A stretch of DNA of 64,000 nt from Halorubellus sp034808145 (GTDB lineage Archaea > Halobacteriota > Halobacteria > Halobacteriales > Natrialbaceae): contig NZ_JAXHGM010000008.1 in NCBI RefSeq assembly GCF_034808145.1, forward strand, positions 1 through 64,000. The letters run 5' to 3'. A model generated the notes under the pieces. That model made no database searches and had not been told where the DNA came from. It saw only the letters and a list, made by a program, of their open reading frames with translations. Made by a program: the position numbers and the translations under genes. Below, in pieces: positions 1-7,913 of the stretch; the stretch's first letter is position 1, and each line of letters opens with the position of its first letter.

Positions 1-361
1 CTTGCAGGGTCGCTGAGGCCATACCATCTCAGCATTCACCCTGCTCTTTGGTGTGGGAATCGTTCTATGACACCCTCTCACAGCATCAAAGAAGAGTTTT
101 TGAACTCAGAAAATGCAGTCAGCCGGCACTCGCCGAGTCTACTGAAAGGGCAAAACCATGGTATCTAGGAGAGGGTGACTGAAAGGATGTGTCGCCGACG
201 GATGGGTGGATGACAGGTAATATGACGGCAGTGGTCTCATTTCTGACGCCGAACTGGCGACACACTCGGGTAGTAGCTACTAGGGTATCGTAGGTTTTCG
301 GACTACTACAAGTGTTTCCACGAACTGCCAGTATCGGGCATCAATCCGGGTGACAAAGCGG

Positions 362-438
362 GTGTCGCTGGAGGTTGGGGGTGACAGGCGATGCCGACGT
401 CAGAGGTATGTCAGCCGTTAGCGTCCCTCCAGCGACAC
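362..438. repeat. 13-bp perfect inverted repeat
   Basis: The arms GTGTCGCTGGAGG (362-374) and CCTCCAGCGACAC (426-438) are perfect inverses around a 51-base spacer. The repeat lies just before a transposase remnant. It could be an IS end or a regulatory site. Apart from this repeat, I recognise nothing in the first 480 bases. Confidence 0.5.
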
Positions 439-480
439 GATACACTGCACGGTCGCTGTATGTAGGCGTTATGGTAACAA

Positions 481-602
481 ACTACCCCACCGCGCCTCAA
501 AGAGCGTCCACCGCCGACTCTCCACACTCACACATGGTGTCGAGAGTTCCGCAAACTCGTGGTGACCGCCGCAGTCTACAACCTCGAACAAGCACCCAAA
601 CA
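481..602 (+). pseudogene. IS transposase C-terminal remnant
   Basis: One frame reads ...TWCREFRKLVVTAAVYNLEQ... and stops at TGA 600-602. The W-x-REFR-LV-AAVYNLEQA pattern resembles the C-terminus of haloarchaeal IS5-type transposases. There is no start codon and no catalytic DDE region in the window, so only the tail survives. It abuts the truncated gene at 679-786, and insertion followed by decay of this element probably caused that truncation. The IS family assignment is from motif memory and is tentative. Confidence 0.45.
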
Positions 603-678
603 GTGAACCCCCGCCATCATCGGATTCAACAAAGCAGACGTATCAATATCCTCACTCCTTGAAGCCGGAGGCCCCGCC

Positions 679-786
679 TCAAAACTGGTGAAATCCGGTG
701 ATCGTTCTGTCCGCCCCACCAACGATATCCTGCCACAGTAACGTCGGATCGGGGTCGAACTTGACGCGAAAGCGGTAGGCAGTCAT
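679..786 (-). pseudogene. Truncated pRiA4b ORF-3-like protein
   Basis: This 35-codon reading frame begins MTAYRFRVKFDPDP and continues with LWQDIV and ADRTI. That is the opening of haloarchaeal proteins annotated as plasmid pRiA4b ORF-3 family, which are normally well over 100 residues. Its ATG overlaps the stop of the upstream gene (ATGA at 783-786), so the two were co-translated. After ADRTI the sequence leaves the family and stops at 679-681, next to a transposase remnant. The gene is therefore cut off at its 3' end and is unlikely to work. Confidence 0.6.
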
Positions 787-1754
787 CCCTGCAACTCCGC
801 TCCCGTACGGAAGCTGGTGAGATCGTCGATACGCTGTTCGAGCTCCTCGATCTCCGCTCGGAGCTGGTTCGCCTCATCGTCCTCGCTGGCAGCGAGGCGG
901 TCTTTCAACCCCTGCAATCGGGACTCTTTGACGTCTTCATCGACCTCCGCTTTACGAACGTATTCGCTTTCTTCGACCTCGTACACATCGGATTCCGAAA
1001 GCGTGGTGACTTCAAGGACTTCATCGACTTTCGAACGATCAACGCTCAGGACACGTTCACGGTCGATACCAGCGTTCTCAAGGTGGTCCAGCACCTCCTC
1101 GTCGTTTTTGAGCGAACGATTTCGGCGACTCGTCCGCTGGACGGAGCCATACTGTCCAGCGACCGGACGGTCGTGATGGAGTCGAGCAAGGAGGATATCC
1201 GCGACCTCCTGGCGGAACTCGTTGGCATCTCGCTGGACATCTGAAAGCAGGGTGTAGAGATTCACCAACGCATTCGTCTCCAGTTCAGAGAGATCAGTCA
1301 TATCGTGACGTTCGAGTGCGTCAATAAGGAGGAGTGCATCCGAGTAGACATCAAGTCCGTCGGGCTCAGTCCGTTCCTCATCCGTGGCTTCCTGCTCTGC
1401 ACCCAGCACCTGCGTTGCCGTCGCTACCTCTGATTGAGTGATAACGCCAGCGTCCTCATCAACCTCGAATCGGGGATGGACACTCCACACCGCTGGATAT
1501 GGGTCGGCATCTGTCGGGAGACGATCAAGGTCAAACCCATTGGGGACGTCCTCAATTCGTCGATAGAGCGTTTCGAACTGGTCGCGCTGGAGCGGCCGCG
1601 TCTCGTTGCTGTCTTCGAACTGAATGATAACGCGAGCGTCCTGCACGTCAGTAATACGAAATCGGTGATGGGAGAGCGGCGTGATGAGCGTCGCACTCTC
1701 GGAAAGGCCGTCGAGTTCATCAAGGAGCGTGTGCCAGCTAGCGGTGAAAGACAT
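783..1754 (-). CDS. Conserved hypothetical protein, coiled-coil C-terminus
   Basis: The predicted protein has 323 residues, is very acidic and has no signal peptide or membrane segment. I chose the ATG at 1754 (MSFTASWHTLLDELDG) because the longer frame to 1892 is Arg/Cys-rich and unlike the rest. The N-terminal half mixes strands and helices; the last 60 residues (LQGLKDRLAASEDDEANQL onward) are heptad-like and probably form a coiled coil. It is translationally coupled to the truncated pRiA4b ORF-3-like gene, which suggests a two-gene unit that has lost its second half. I do not recognise a catalytic motif, and the function is unknown. Confidence 0.7.
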   Translation of the reverse strand: MSFTASWHTLLDELDGLSESATLITPLSHHRFRITDVQDARVIIQFEDSNETRPLQRDQFETLYRRIEDVPNGFDLDRLPTDADPYPAVWSVHPRFEVDEDAGVITQSEVATATQVLGAEQEATDEERTEPDGLDVYSDALLLIDALERHDMTDLSELETNALVNLYTLLSDVQRDANEFRQEVADILLARLHHDRPVAGQYGSVQRTSRRNRSLKNDEEVLDHLENAGIDRERVLSVDRSKVDEVLEVTTLSESDVYEVEESEYVRKAEVDEDVKESRLQGLKDRLAASEDDEANQLRAEIEELEQRIDDLTSFRTGAELQG

Positions 1755-2038
1755 ATGCAGTAGTTGTGCGCCATCCCGATTAAAACCCGCTTGCTGTTCG
1801 AAACGTATCCGAAGTATCGTCGCCCATCTCGCACCGGACCGCCTACATCTCGCGGGCGTCGCGGTTTTCGGCCCGCACGCCGATTGTGCCACATTCGGTC
1901 AGCAGTGGTCAGAGTCACGGCGGCCGTGATCACAGTAGTTACGAACGACAGAGTTTATGAACTGCACCAGGCTGTCATATGTATTGAGAAGAGCGCCCTC
2001 AACTTCTGAGCGGTAGGATTTCCGATAGCAGCATTTGA

Positions 2039-2506
2039 TTATTGGGGGATGTATTCAAGTTCGATGTCGGGGAGACCATAGGTTGGGGGATGAAGCTCTG
2101 CGAACGATTCATCGGCAGTGTAGATGGTCGGCTTTTGGTGCTGCCATCGATACGCCAAGCAAAACACGGGGACATCTTTCGGTTGGATATCGAGCAGATG
2201 TCCGAGCAGGTTTACTGGTGGGGCCTCTCGGATTTCCTGAAGGTCCATCTCTTCGACAGCTGCTTGATCGGGTTCCACAATTGATTGCGGTTTAGCAATT
2301 CGAACAGCGAAATTGGAGATCGTCTGTTCAACATCAGCCGCATCGACATGCTCAGATCGGTAGAAGGCTTCTCGCACCTCCTCAAAAATGTATGCGTCCA
2401 GCACGACTTGGCGGTCGCCGACTTCCGCACCGTTCACAAGCGCGGTAGCTTTTGGATGTGCTTCAGTGATTCCTAAAACCCAAATATTACTGTCGAAAAC
2501 GTCCAT
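2039..2506 (-). CDS. PIN-domain ribonuclease toxin (VapC-like)
   Basis: The 155-residue protein has the PIN layout: an N-terminal FDSNIWVLG with the first acidic residue, a central acidic segment (IFEEVREAFY), and a C-terminal D/E pair in LAYRWQ...TADESFAEL. PIN toxins cleave RNA with Mg2+ held by these acidic residues. The gene lies 14 bases after the small gene at 2521-2694, which is the likely antitoxin. The length is slightly above the usual 130-145 residues of VapC. The RNA target cannot be told from sequence. Confidence 0.8.
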   Translation of the reverse strand: MDVFDSNIWVLGITEAHPKATALVNGAEVGDRQVVLDAYIFEEVREAFYRSEHVDAADVEQTISNFAVRIAKPQSIVEPDQAAVEEMDLQEIREAPPVNLLGHLLDIQPKDVPVFCLAYRWQHQKPTIYTADESFAELHPPTYGLPDIELEYIPQ

Positions 2507-2520
2507 CTAGGAGCCCGGCG

Positions 2521-2694
2521 TTACTCGTCGATGGATACGCGTCGCTCTTCGTCGCGCAGCTCGGGTAGCATCTGGTGAAGGTCCCACTCCACCCTCTCGT
2601 TGATCTGGCGCTGGGATCGCCGTGCTTCTTCAGTAGTACGGGTCGTCTGTTGCGCCGCCCGCAGTACTTCAGCGCCCTGTTCGGTCATAGTCAT
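2521..2694 (-). CDS. Small putative antitoxin for the PIN toxin
   Basis: The 57-residue, strongly charged helical protein begins MTMTEQGAEVLRAAQQTTRT and ends RRVSIDE. The ATG at 2694 is followed by another in-frame ATG at 2688, and either could be the start. It sits directly upstream of the PIN gene in the same direction with a 14-base gap, the normal antitoxin-toxin order. It does not show a clear RHH or AbrB fold, so it is assigned by position and size only. Confidence 0.6.
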   Translation of the reverse strand: MTMTEQGAEVLRAAQQTTRTTEEARRSQRQINERVEWDLHQMLPELRDEERRVSIDE

Positions 2695-2734
2695 CTCATC
2701 CTATTAGGTCAAGATGCATTATTCTTGTGCAACC

Positions 2735-2990
2735 CGGCTTGACATCCTCCTCCGCGTGAACGCGCCACCCTTGCCCGCTACGACTTCCAGCTATTTCTGA
2801 GAACCCTTCAACAATCTGCTACCCAAGACCGTGCTGGTGGACTACCCCCTACCTACTCGCCGCCTTCGGCGGTTCCTTAAAGAAGGGGGGCTTACCGCCT
2901 GTAATTTGCTGAAGTATTTGACGACGTCGTCGTGTGGGACGCCGGTCGCGATAACGCTTGAGATGGGTACGTTCGTATCAAGAACCGGCT
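2735..2990 (-). mobile_element. IS remnant that interrupts a PIN toxin gene
   Basis: Downstream of about 2906 the PIN-type toxin frame loses family similarity and enters a sequence with short palindromes, such as CGCCTTCGGCGG near 2859-2872 and TCCTCCGCGTGAACGCG near 2747-2763. These features recall the ends of haloarchaeal IS200/IS605-type elements, but no transposase frame remains here. The exact edges are uncertain. Confidence 0.35.
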
Positions 2991-2994
2991 TCAT
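2842..2994 (-). pseudogene. Truncated PIN-domain toxin
   Basis: The frame of 50 codons starts MKPVLDTNVPISSVIATGVP, the typical first strand and helix of a PIN toxin, with the first catalytic Asp in LDTN. The real sequence ends after about 33 residues; the rest is Arg/Gly-rich and derives from the adjacent IS-like DNA. Its ATG overlaps the antitoxin stop as ATGA (2991-2994). The other catalytic acidic residues are missing, so the toxin is almost certainly dead while its antitoxin persists. Confidence 0.65.
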
Positions 2995-3254
2995 TCACCA
3001 GATCCCCGCGCTTCATGCACTAACTCATCAACCTCCTCCATCGACAGTTCGACTGTTTCGGCTCGCTCTTCGACCCGCTGTTGGAACTCTTCGACCGATG
3101 GGAGCTCGAGTTTCTTCAAGACGAGCCCGTAGTCGGTTGGGACGACCATCAGCTTCGTGCCTCTTTCGAGGCCGAATTCCTCCCGTAGCCGGCTTGGAAT
3201 CGTGATCTGGCCTTTCGATGTTACGGTGGTTACTTCAGGATCGTCAGTACTCAT
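2991..3254 (-). CDS. AbrB/MazE-type antitoxin (VapB-like)
   Basis: The 87-residue protein carries a SpoVT/AbrB swapped-hairpin DNA-binding domain: VTSKGQITIPSRLREEFGLERGTKL spans about residues 11-35 and contains the signature GQITIP. The C-terminal half (EEFQQRVEERAETVELSMEEV) should wrap the toxin. Proteins of this family repress their own operon. The partner toxin at 2842-2994 is truncated, so this is now an orphan antitoxin that could still protect against a related toxin or simply autoregulate. Confidence 0.85.
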   Translation of the reverse strand: MSTDDPEVTTVTSKGQITIPSRLREEFGLERGTKLMVVPTDYGLVLKKLELPSVEEFQQRVEERAETVELSMEEVDELVHEARGSGE

Positions 3255-3356
3255 TAGATAGTTCTACGTAAGGATTTCTTACGCATTGGCTTGGATCCAT
3301 CGGCCATCCACTACTACGAGCCACCACGGCCACGCACCGACAGACACCACCTGTAG

Positions 3357-4649
3357 TCAGCGACCCACCGCTGAAGGGGTGGGCTTGTCGGTGGACTCCC
3401 GTTCTGCCGACACCGGGGTGTCGGACGCCACTTCAGTAGCGCTCACGGTCATGATCCCCGACTTGAGGGCGTACTGACAGAACGCCCCTCCAGCAGGGGA
3501 CTTCTGCCCCCGCTGGAGTTTGAGTGCGAGCTTCCGCGCCACATTCTTCGCCGCATTATAATCCGCATTCACCGAGTACGAGCAATCCAAGCACACGAAC
3601 TGTTGGCCGTCACGATTCTCCTCCAGCGTACACCCGCACTTCGAGCACTGTTGGCTCGTATACGATGGCTCAACCTTTTCGACGACAAGTCCAGCAAGCT
3701 CAGCCTTGTTCTCGGTTTGTTCCTGCAGTTTGCGGAACGCCCACTGCTGGAACTTCTTCTCATCACTAATCCGGTCCCGTATCTGCTCGAGGCCCTCAAA
3801 CGCGATGTGCGTACAGCCGTGGCGCTTGGCTTCTGCGACGAGTTCTTTGGAACATCGATGCAGGTAGTCCTCACTCCAGCGGCCGAACCGATCACCGATG
3901 CGCTGATACGTCAGGTGGGCGCTGCGTGTGCCAGTCTGTTGGAGGCTGGCACGACGCTTCTCGAATTCGCGGCGTTGGTGGTTGAGATAGTCGGCGTTCC
4001 CGATGAACGCACCCGTACTGGTGGCGGCGATGTGGTCGTCGACGTTGCAGTCCACGCCCAGGACTCTCGAATCCTGGGCTTTCTCAGGACTACTCGCGTC
4101 GAGTTCGCGTTCCATCGCCGCGTGCAGGTAGAACTCGTCGCCCTCACTATCGTAGTGGACGGTACTTGTTGAGAATGAGTAGTCGTCGTTCAGCAAGTAC
4201 TGGCCGTGTGGTGTGCCTTCGGGGTCGTCGGGCAGGATGTAGTCGCATTCGACGCGGCCGTTGACGGTGGCGAGACTCACCTTCTCGCGGTAGTAGGTTG
4301 CCGCGCGCTTGTCGTAGACGATGCTGAACGTGTCGTATTCGGGCTGGCTGGTGTTCTCACCCTCGGCTAGTCTATCCACGCAGTTGCCAATATCGTCGGT
4401 GGCGCGTTTGATGGCCTTCTGGACGAGGTTGGCGTGGAGATAGTCAGTTTCTTCGCGGAGGTCGTCGTAGATGGCGGCTTCGGCTTTGTTTTTGCTGGTG
4501 ATGCAGTCCTCGTCGGGATAGCGCCACGCCCACTCACTGGTGCGGTTGGCACAGTACTGGAATTTCTTGTTGGTGGCGTGGAGGTCGCTCTTACGGTCGT
4601 CGGGTACGTCAAGGCGAACGCGCACCGTTCGCGTTACCTCCCACACCAT
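3357..4649 (-). CDS. tnpB: TnpB (IS200/IS605-type RNA-guided nuclease)
   Basis: The 430-residue protein has the TnpB order: an N-terminal wedge-like region, a RuvC segment starting LGVDCNVDDHIAAT, the middle acidic motif IAFEGLEQIRD, a zinc ribbon with CSKCG and CLDCS, and the last RuvC acidic residue in NADYNAAKN. All three RuvC acidic positions and four zinc cysteines are present, so it may be active. I preferred ATG 4649 (MVWEVTRTVRV) over the GTG at 4658. No TnpA is nearby, so it is an IS1341-like unit. TnpB proteins cut DNA guided by an omega RNA made from the element's right end, which would lie at and beyond the 3' end of this gene (about 3360 down to 3290). Confidence 0.9.
   Translation of the reverse strand: MVWEVTRTVRVRLDVPDDRKSDLHATNKKFQYCANRTSEWAWRYPDEDCITSKNKAEAAIYDDLREETDYLHANLVQKAIKRATDDIGNCVDRLAEGENTSQPEYDTFSIVYDKRAATYYREKVSLATVNGRVECDYILPDDPEGTPHGQYLLNDDYSFSTSTVHYDSEGDEFYLHAAMERELDASSPEKAQDSRVLGVDCNVDDHIAATSTGAFIGNADYLNHQRREFEKRRASLQQTGTRSAHLTYQRIGDRFGRWSEDYLHRCSKELVAEAKRHGCTHIAFEGLEQIRDRISDEKKFQQWAFRKLQEQTENKAELAGLVVEKVEPSYTSQQCSKCGCTLEENRDGQQFVCLDCSYSVNADYNAAKNVARKLALKLQRGQKSPAGGAFCQYALKSGIMTVSATEVASDTPVSAERESTDKPTPSAVGR
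3364..3386 (-). repeat. TnpB 3'-end hairpin, possible omega-RNA scaffold
   Basis: On the minus strand, AAGCCCACCCCTTCAGCGG is followed by TGGG, giving a CCCAC/GTGGG-type stem inside the last codons of tnpB. A near-identical hairpin lies at 4754-4776. Omega RNAs of IS605-type elements overlap the tnpB 3' end, so this is a reasonable place for one. Transcription is not shown by the sequence. Confidence 0.4.
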
Positions 4650-4753
4650 GTACGTCACAGAAATCGCTATACCTTATTACTAGCTTTGAATCCATTGGGG
4701 GAGTCGGCAATGCCGGTATCGGCGGGTTGTCGCACAAAGCGTACGCGCTTGCT

Positions 4754-4776
4754 CCCACCCCTGAAGGGGTGGGCTT
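4754..4776. repeat. Second copy of the TnpB-associated hairpin
   Basis: CCCACCCCTGAAGGGGTGGG plus CTT is a perfect stem with a TGAA loop. It shares the core CTGAAGGGGTGGGCTT with the copy at 3364-3386. It lies about 105 bases upstream of the tnpB start and may be the end of another, lost, TnpB element. The 310 bases between tnpB and orc1 hold only this hairpin and the origin box at 4931. Confidence 0.5.
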
Positions 4777-4930
4777 CCGCGCTGCTACCGCTGTGAACCC
4801 CAACCCAAGCCATCACCAAAACGACAGCAAACTACACCCCTTCCTCGCTTACCGCTGTGGCGGTTCGCTCGCCGGGAGCTTCTTGCTTCGTGCGACACGA
4901 TCCCGCCGCATTTATCGGATTCAACAGAGG

Positions 4931-4952
4931 GGAGGGGGTGTCGGAGTGTAAC
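4931..4952 (+). repeat. Origin recognition box-like repeat (copy 1)
   Basis: GGAGGGGGTGTCGGAGTGTA matches the repeats at 6289, 6393 and 6732 except for one base (TGTCGG for TATCGG). It lies immediately downstream of the orc1 stop, so boxes flank the initiator gene. Archaeal Orc1/Cdc6 proteins bind such G-rich boxes next to their own gene. Confidence 0.65.
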
Positions 4953-4960
4953 GAATCGGG

Positions 4961-6214
4961 CTACTCGAGTTGTGTGGTGATCTTACTCAGTCGGTCGTCT
5001 TCACCGACCTTATCAATGACTAGGTCTGGATCAACCGAGAGACTGTACATGTTCGTCATGCCACGTCCACGACCTCGGCCACGACGGTCGCCTTCGAGGA
5101 TATTTCCATGGACAAGATCGTTGAGTTTCTCCCGGAAGGTTCCTTGTTGATACGTAGCCGCGCCGATCTGTTTCGTGAAACGCTTGTATCGACGATAGAG
5201 TTCTGTCGTTCCTTCGGGGGCGTCTCCGGCGCGCTCTGCTTCGAGAACAGTAAGAAGAGCAATCTTCCGCTGCGTCGTCTCACCGCGAATGCCTTTCCCG
5301 ATGGTTTCTTCTTGGATTTCTTCGCGGGCCTCACGGACGTGGGATTCCTCAACGGTGTCACTGCCGTTGTCCAGAGCGAGGTCACATGCGGTCGATAGGA
5401 GATGAATTGCTTGGCGGGCGTCACCGGTGTCTTGCCCAGCAAGCGCAGCACAAAGTGGTATCACATCGTCTGAGATTACGTCGCTACGGAGATACTCGGA
5501 GTCTCTAATGTCGTCCTCAAAGTACGTATCGCGAAGTGCACGGCATGCGCGTCGGGAAAGAATATCGCGAAGCTGATTAGCGTCGTACGGACTGAAGACG
5601 ACTTCGCGACTGCCGAGCGATGACCGGATATCCGCGTCAAGGTTCTCGTGGAACTGGTAGTCATTCGTGATGCCAATCACACCGATCGAGATACCGTCTA
5701 TCGACGCGCGAGGGAGCTCGTAGAGGACGTAGTTATCCTCTTGAATGCCGTCAATCTCGTCGAGGACGATGATGACCATGCCACCAATCGCCTGAAGGTC
5801 GTCCGAGAGCATCTCGAACAACTCGACTTTCGTTGGGCCGCGCGGTTTCTCGACCGTCTTGTCGTAGCGCGCTTCACGAGCCTGTTTGACGAGATCCGCG
5901 AGGACGTTCCACGATTTCCCCGCGCCCTTACAGCTAACCCGAAGGACGGTGAGCGTGACGTCACCCTCCGTGTCGGCCCATTCCTGAAGTTGTTCCGTCT
6001 TCAGGTTGACCCCTACTGTCTTCCCCTGTCCCGTTGGACCGTAGACGAGGATGTTCCGAGGCGATCCACCGAGAGTGATTGGTCGGAGAGCAGAATGAAT
6101 GCGGGAGAGTTCGTCTTCTCGCTCCGGAAGCTCGGTCGGTTTGTATGTATCCGGCTCCGGGTCGAGGACGTCGACATCTTCGTAGATTCCCTGTTCGGCG
6201 CCGAACGGTTCCAT
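4961..6214 (-). CDS. orc1: Orc1/Cdc6-type replication initiator
   Basis: The 417-residue AAA+ protein carries Walker A GPTGQGKT near residue 59 and Walker B VIIVLDEIDG near residue 155, then a sensor region (GITNDYQF) and a C-terminal winged helix that contacts DNA. These proteins bind origin boxes and load the MCM helicase. The start MEPFGAEQGIY (6214) matches the usual beginning; an in-frame upstream ATG at 6232 would add six residues. Boxes of one repeat family lie on both sides, so this protein and the region at 6215-6760 probably form the replicon's own initiator and origin. The protein can be read end to end without interruption. Confidence 0.92.
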   Translation of the reverse strand: MEPFGAEQGIYEDVDVLDPEPDTYKPTELPEREDELSRIHSALRPITLGGSPRNILVYGPTGQGKTVGVNLKTEQLQEWADTEGDVTLTVLRVSCKGAGKSWNVLADLVKQAREARYDKTVEKPRGPTKVELFEMLSDDLQAIGGMVIIVLDEIDGIQEDNYVLYELPRASIDGISIGVIGITNDYQFHENLDADIRSSLGSREVVFSPYDANQLRDILSRRACRALRDTYFEDDIRDSEYLRSDVISDDVIPLCAALAGQDTGDARQAIHLLSTACDLALDNGSDTVEESHVREAREEIQEETIGKGIRGETTQRKIALLTVLEAERAGDAPEGTTELYRRYKRFTKQIGAATYQQGTFREKLNDLVHGNILEGDRRGRGRGRGMTNMYSLSVDPDLVIDKVGEDDRLSKITTQLE

Positions 6215-6760
6215 GATATCGACCCAATACACTACATTATGATAAAACCATGGGAGTGAACAGAGTGATGAGAGTGAACAGAGTGATGGAGGGGGTATCG
6301 GAGTGTATCAGGATCTGCACGAAGACCGAAGGGACAAACGGGGAGGTGAGACTGATCCGACTGGATGTTTGAGATTGAAGGTATCGGAGGGGGAGGGGGT
6401 ATCGGAGTGTAACTCTCACGAAGGTCTTTCCCAGTAAGGACGAAAGAACGAATACAATAGAAGCTGTGAAACGGCTCAAAAGAGCTATTTAGGGACTGTT
6501 CTCTACGGAACAGTCGTTTCTCCATGCATGGTAGCATGAGCACAGTTATATTATTATAACGTTTTCTATTAACGTTAAGTAAGTAAGTGATAGTGTGGAG
6601 TGATTATAGAGCCTAGAAGACCTATTCTAACCAGTATTAGAATATATACAATGTCCCTGTTTTCCCGCAATTCTACTGGTCTTTATATTATCCGATCATT
6701 CGGTCCGAATTCCCTCCACTCTCGCTTTGATTTACACTCCGATACCCCCTCCCCCTGTCA
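6215..6760. other. Putative replication origin
   Basis: This gene-free stretch next to orc1 contains three boxes of consensus GAGGGGGTATCGGAGTGTA: 6289-6308 and 6393-6412 on the plus strand and 6732-6756 inverted. Between the second and the inverted box lies an AT-rich segment (about 6540-6710) with runs such as TTATATTATTATAAC, which would suit a DNA-unwinding element. Two 18-bp tandem repeats lie at 6254-6289. The layout of oppositely oriented boxes around AT-rich DNA, adjacent to the initiator gene, is what is known of haloarchaeal origins. Activity is inferred. Confidence 0.75.
6254..6289 (+). repeat. Two 18-bp tandem repeats at the origin
   Basis: GAGTGAACAGAGTGATGA (6254-6271) is followed directly by the same sequence with a final G (6272-6289), leading into the first origin box. 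They may be further initiator or partition-protein sites. Confidence 0.6.
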
Positions 6761-6769
6761 CCGGGCTGA

Positions 6770-6809
6770 TTAACCAACAAGCCTGTCTTTTCGCAGATCT
6801 GTTGGTTAA
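6770..6809. repeat. TTAACCAAC/GTTGGTTAA inverted repeat, copy A
   Basis: TTAACCAAC (6770-6778) and GTTGGTTAA (6801-6809) are separated by 22 bases; here the arms extend to 12 bp. Four more copies occur at 22638, 39341, 52765 and 61484 with unrelated spacers. This copy lies between the origin and the TnpB remnant. Confidence 0.8.
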
Positions 6810-6815
6810 TCCTGA

Positions 6816-7165
6816 TCCGATATCGTATTCAGGAGTCACCGCCAGCTCGTTGACCGGCTGGAACTCACGCTCGGTGATATCGGCATCACCGTCGAGCAAG
6901 TGAATGAGTGTGAGTCGAGTAGCGAGTGCCCCGCGTGTGGCAGCGATAATGTCACTCGTGAGGGCGACGCGTTCCGCTGCCATGCGTGCGAGTTAGACGC
7001 GCATAGTGACGTTGTCGGGGGGTGGAATCTGCTAGAAGCAGAGGTTGGGCCGATGGCGCGGCCCGCTGCCCTCGCAGCTGAACGCCCGAGGGATGCACCC
7101 AATCCTGGGGCGTACTGGGAGTGGAATGGATACGACTGGACACCCATGAATTTTGGGGAACAGTC
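6816..7165 (+). pseudogene. TnpB C-terminal remnant
   Basis: The frame reads LVDRLELTLGDIGITVEQVN, then the zinc ribbon SSECPACGSDNVTREGDAF and RCHACELDAHSDVVGGWNLL, and ends in WEWNGYDWTPMNFGEQSS. This is the tail of an IS1341-type TnpB of a subtype different from the one at 3357. An in-frame stop at 6813-6815 and the lack of the RuvC core show that the front is gone. Its 3' end runs into the IS6-type element at 7171. Confidence 0.75.
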
Positions 7166-7170
7166 GAGCA

Positions 7171-7864
7171 TCGTGTTTAGTTTAGTGAGTTCCACCAGAC
7201 GGCGAAGGCTTGCAACCACGATTCCGCTGTTGTTGGCTCGACGTGGCTGAAACTATTACTGAACGAGGAAGTTCGACGTTTTATCTCTCGAAAAATACGT
7301 TCGACAGCATTCCGATTCCCATGCCGAACGGTCTGGAATCGAAGCCCGACTCGCTGGAGTGCTGTTTTGAGATGCTGGGCGTGATCAACTAGAAACACGG
7401 CATCTTCAACGTCGTGTTTCTCGCGTAACTCCTGCAGGAATCGTTCAGTCAACGCCGTTGTTGTCGTCGGAAACAGCCGTACGTGCAGGAATCTGTTTGA
7501 TTCGGGATTGACGGCAGCGTACAGCCAGTACTGCTGGCCGTCGATGCGGATCACCGTTTCGTCAACCGCAATCTGATCCGGACTGGCATCGCTGGCGGGC
7601 TATAGATCAGCTTTCTGCACCCAGTCATGGATGGCTTTCCGCGAGCGTTGGACACCGAACTTCTCAAGTTCTTTGACGGTATTCGAAAGTGAGAGTCCAG
7701 CCAGATGGAGGCGAATACCAAGCTGCATCAGCTCGCTCGGTGTCCGCTCTCGCTCCACAAACTCTAACTCGATCCAGTCGCTACAGCCACTGAGGCGGGT
7801 GATTTCTGCCATGAACCAGCTGAAAATCACTCTCGCCTCACTTTTCAGCCTTAACTAAACACGA
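7171..7864 (-). mobile_element. IS6-type insertion sequence (ISH14/15-like)
   Basis: The element is about 694 bp and is bounded by imperfect terminal inverted repeats: TCGTGTTTAGTTTAGT at 7171-7186 and the inverse of TCGTGTTTAGTTAAGG at 7849-7864. It contains one transposase frame on the minus strand. Size and TIRs suit IS6-family haloarchaeal elements, which transpose by replicative cointegrate formation. I could not see a convincing 8-bp target duplication. It interrupts the end of the TnpB remnant. Confidence 0.75.
7177..7812 (-). pseudogene. IS6-type transposase with amber codon
   Basis: From ATG 7812 (MAEITRLSGCSDWIELEF) the frame runs through a helix-turn-helix (ELEKFGVQRSRKAIHDWVQK) and, after an in-frame TAG at 7600-7602, continues uninterrupted as PASDASPDQIAVDETVIRIDG with the catalytic Asp, then DHAQHLK and ERIFREIKRRT. 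The stop falls at a point where CAG or a similar codon would be expected; one base change would restore the full transposase of about 211 residues. The copy is probably inactive unless the stop is suppressed. Confidence 0.8.
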
Positions 7865-7913
7865 CCGTGCTTCCCTACCCCACATTTTCCCCTCTGCGTG
7901 GTGATAATGTATT

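Noticed and set aside
375..662. 95-residue plus-strand open frame
   Set aside because: Its composition is Arg/Ser/Thr-rich without hydrophobic core, and it overlaps a better frame with transposase motifs (481-602).
6770..6809. Inverted repeat A as a transcription terminator
   Set aside because: It has no T-run after the stem, its arms are identical at distant sites, and it does not consistently follow gene ends.
7161..7875. Target-site duplication for the IS6-type element
   Set aside because: The flanks (ACAGTCGAGCA and CCGTGCTTCCC) share only a few bases, which is not enough.
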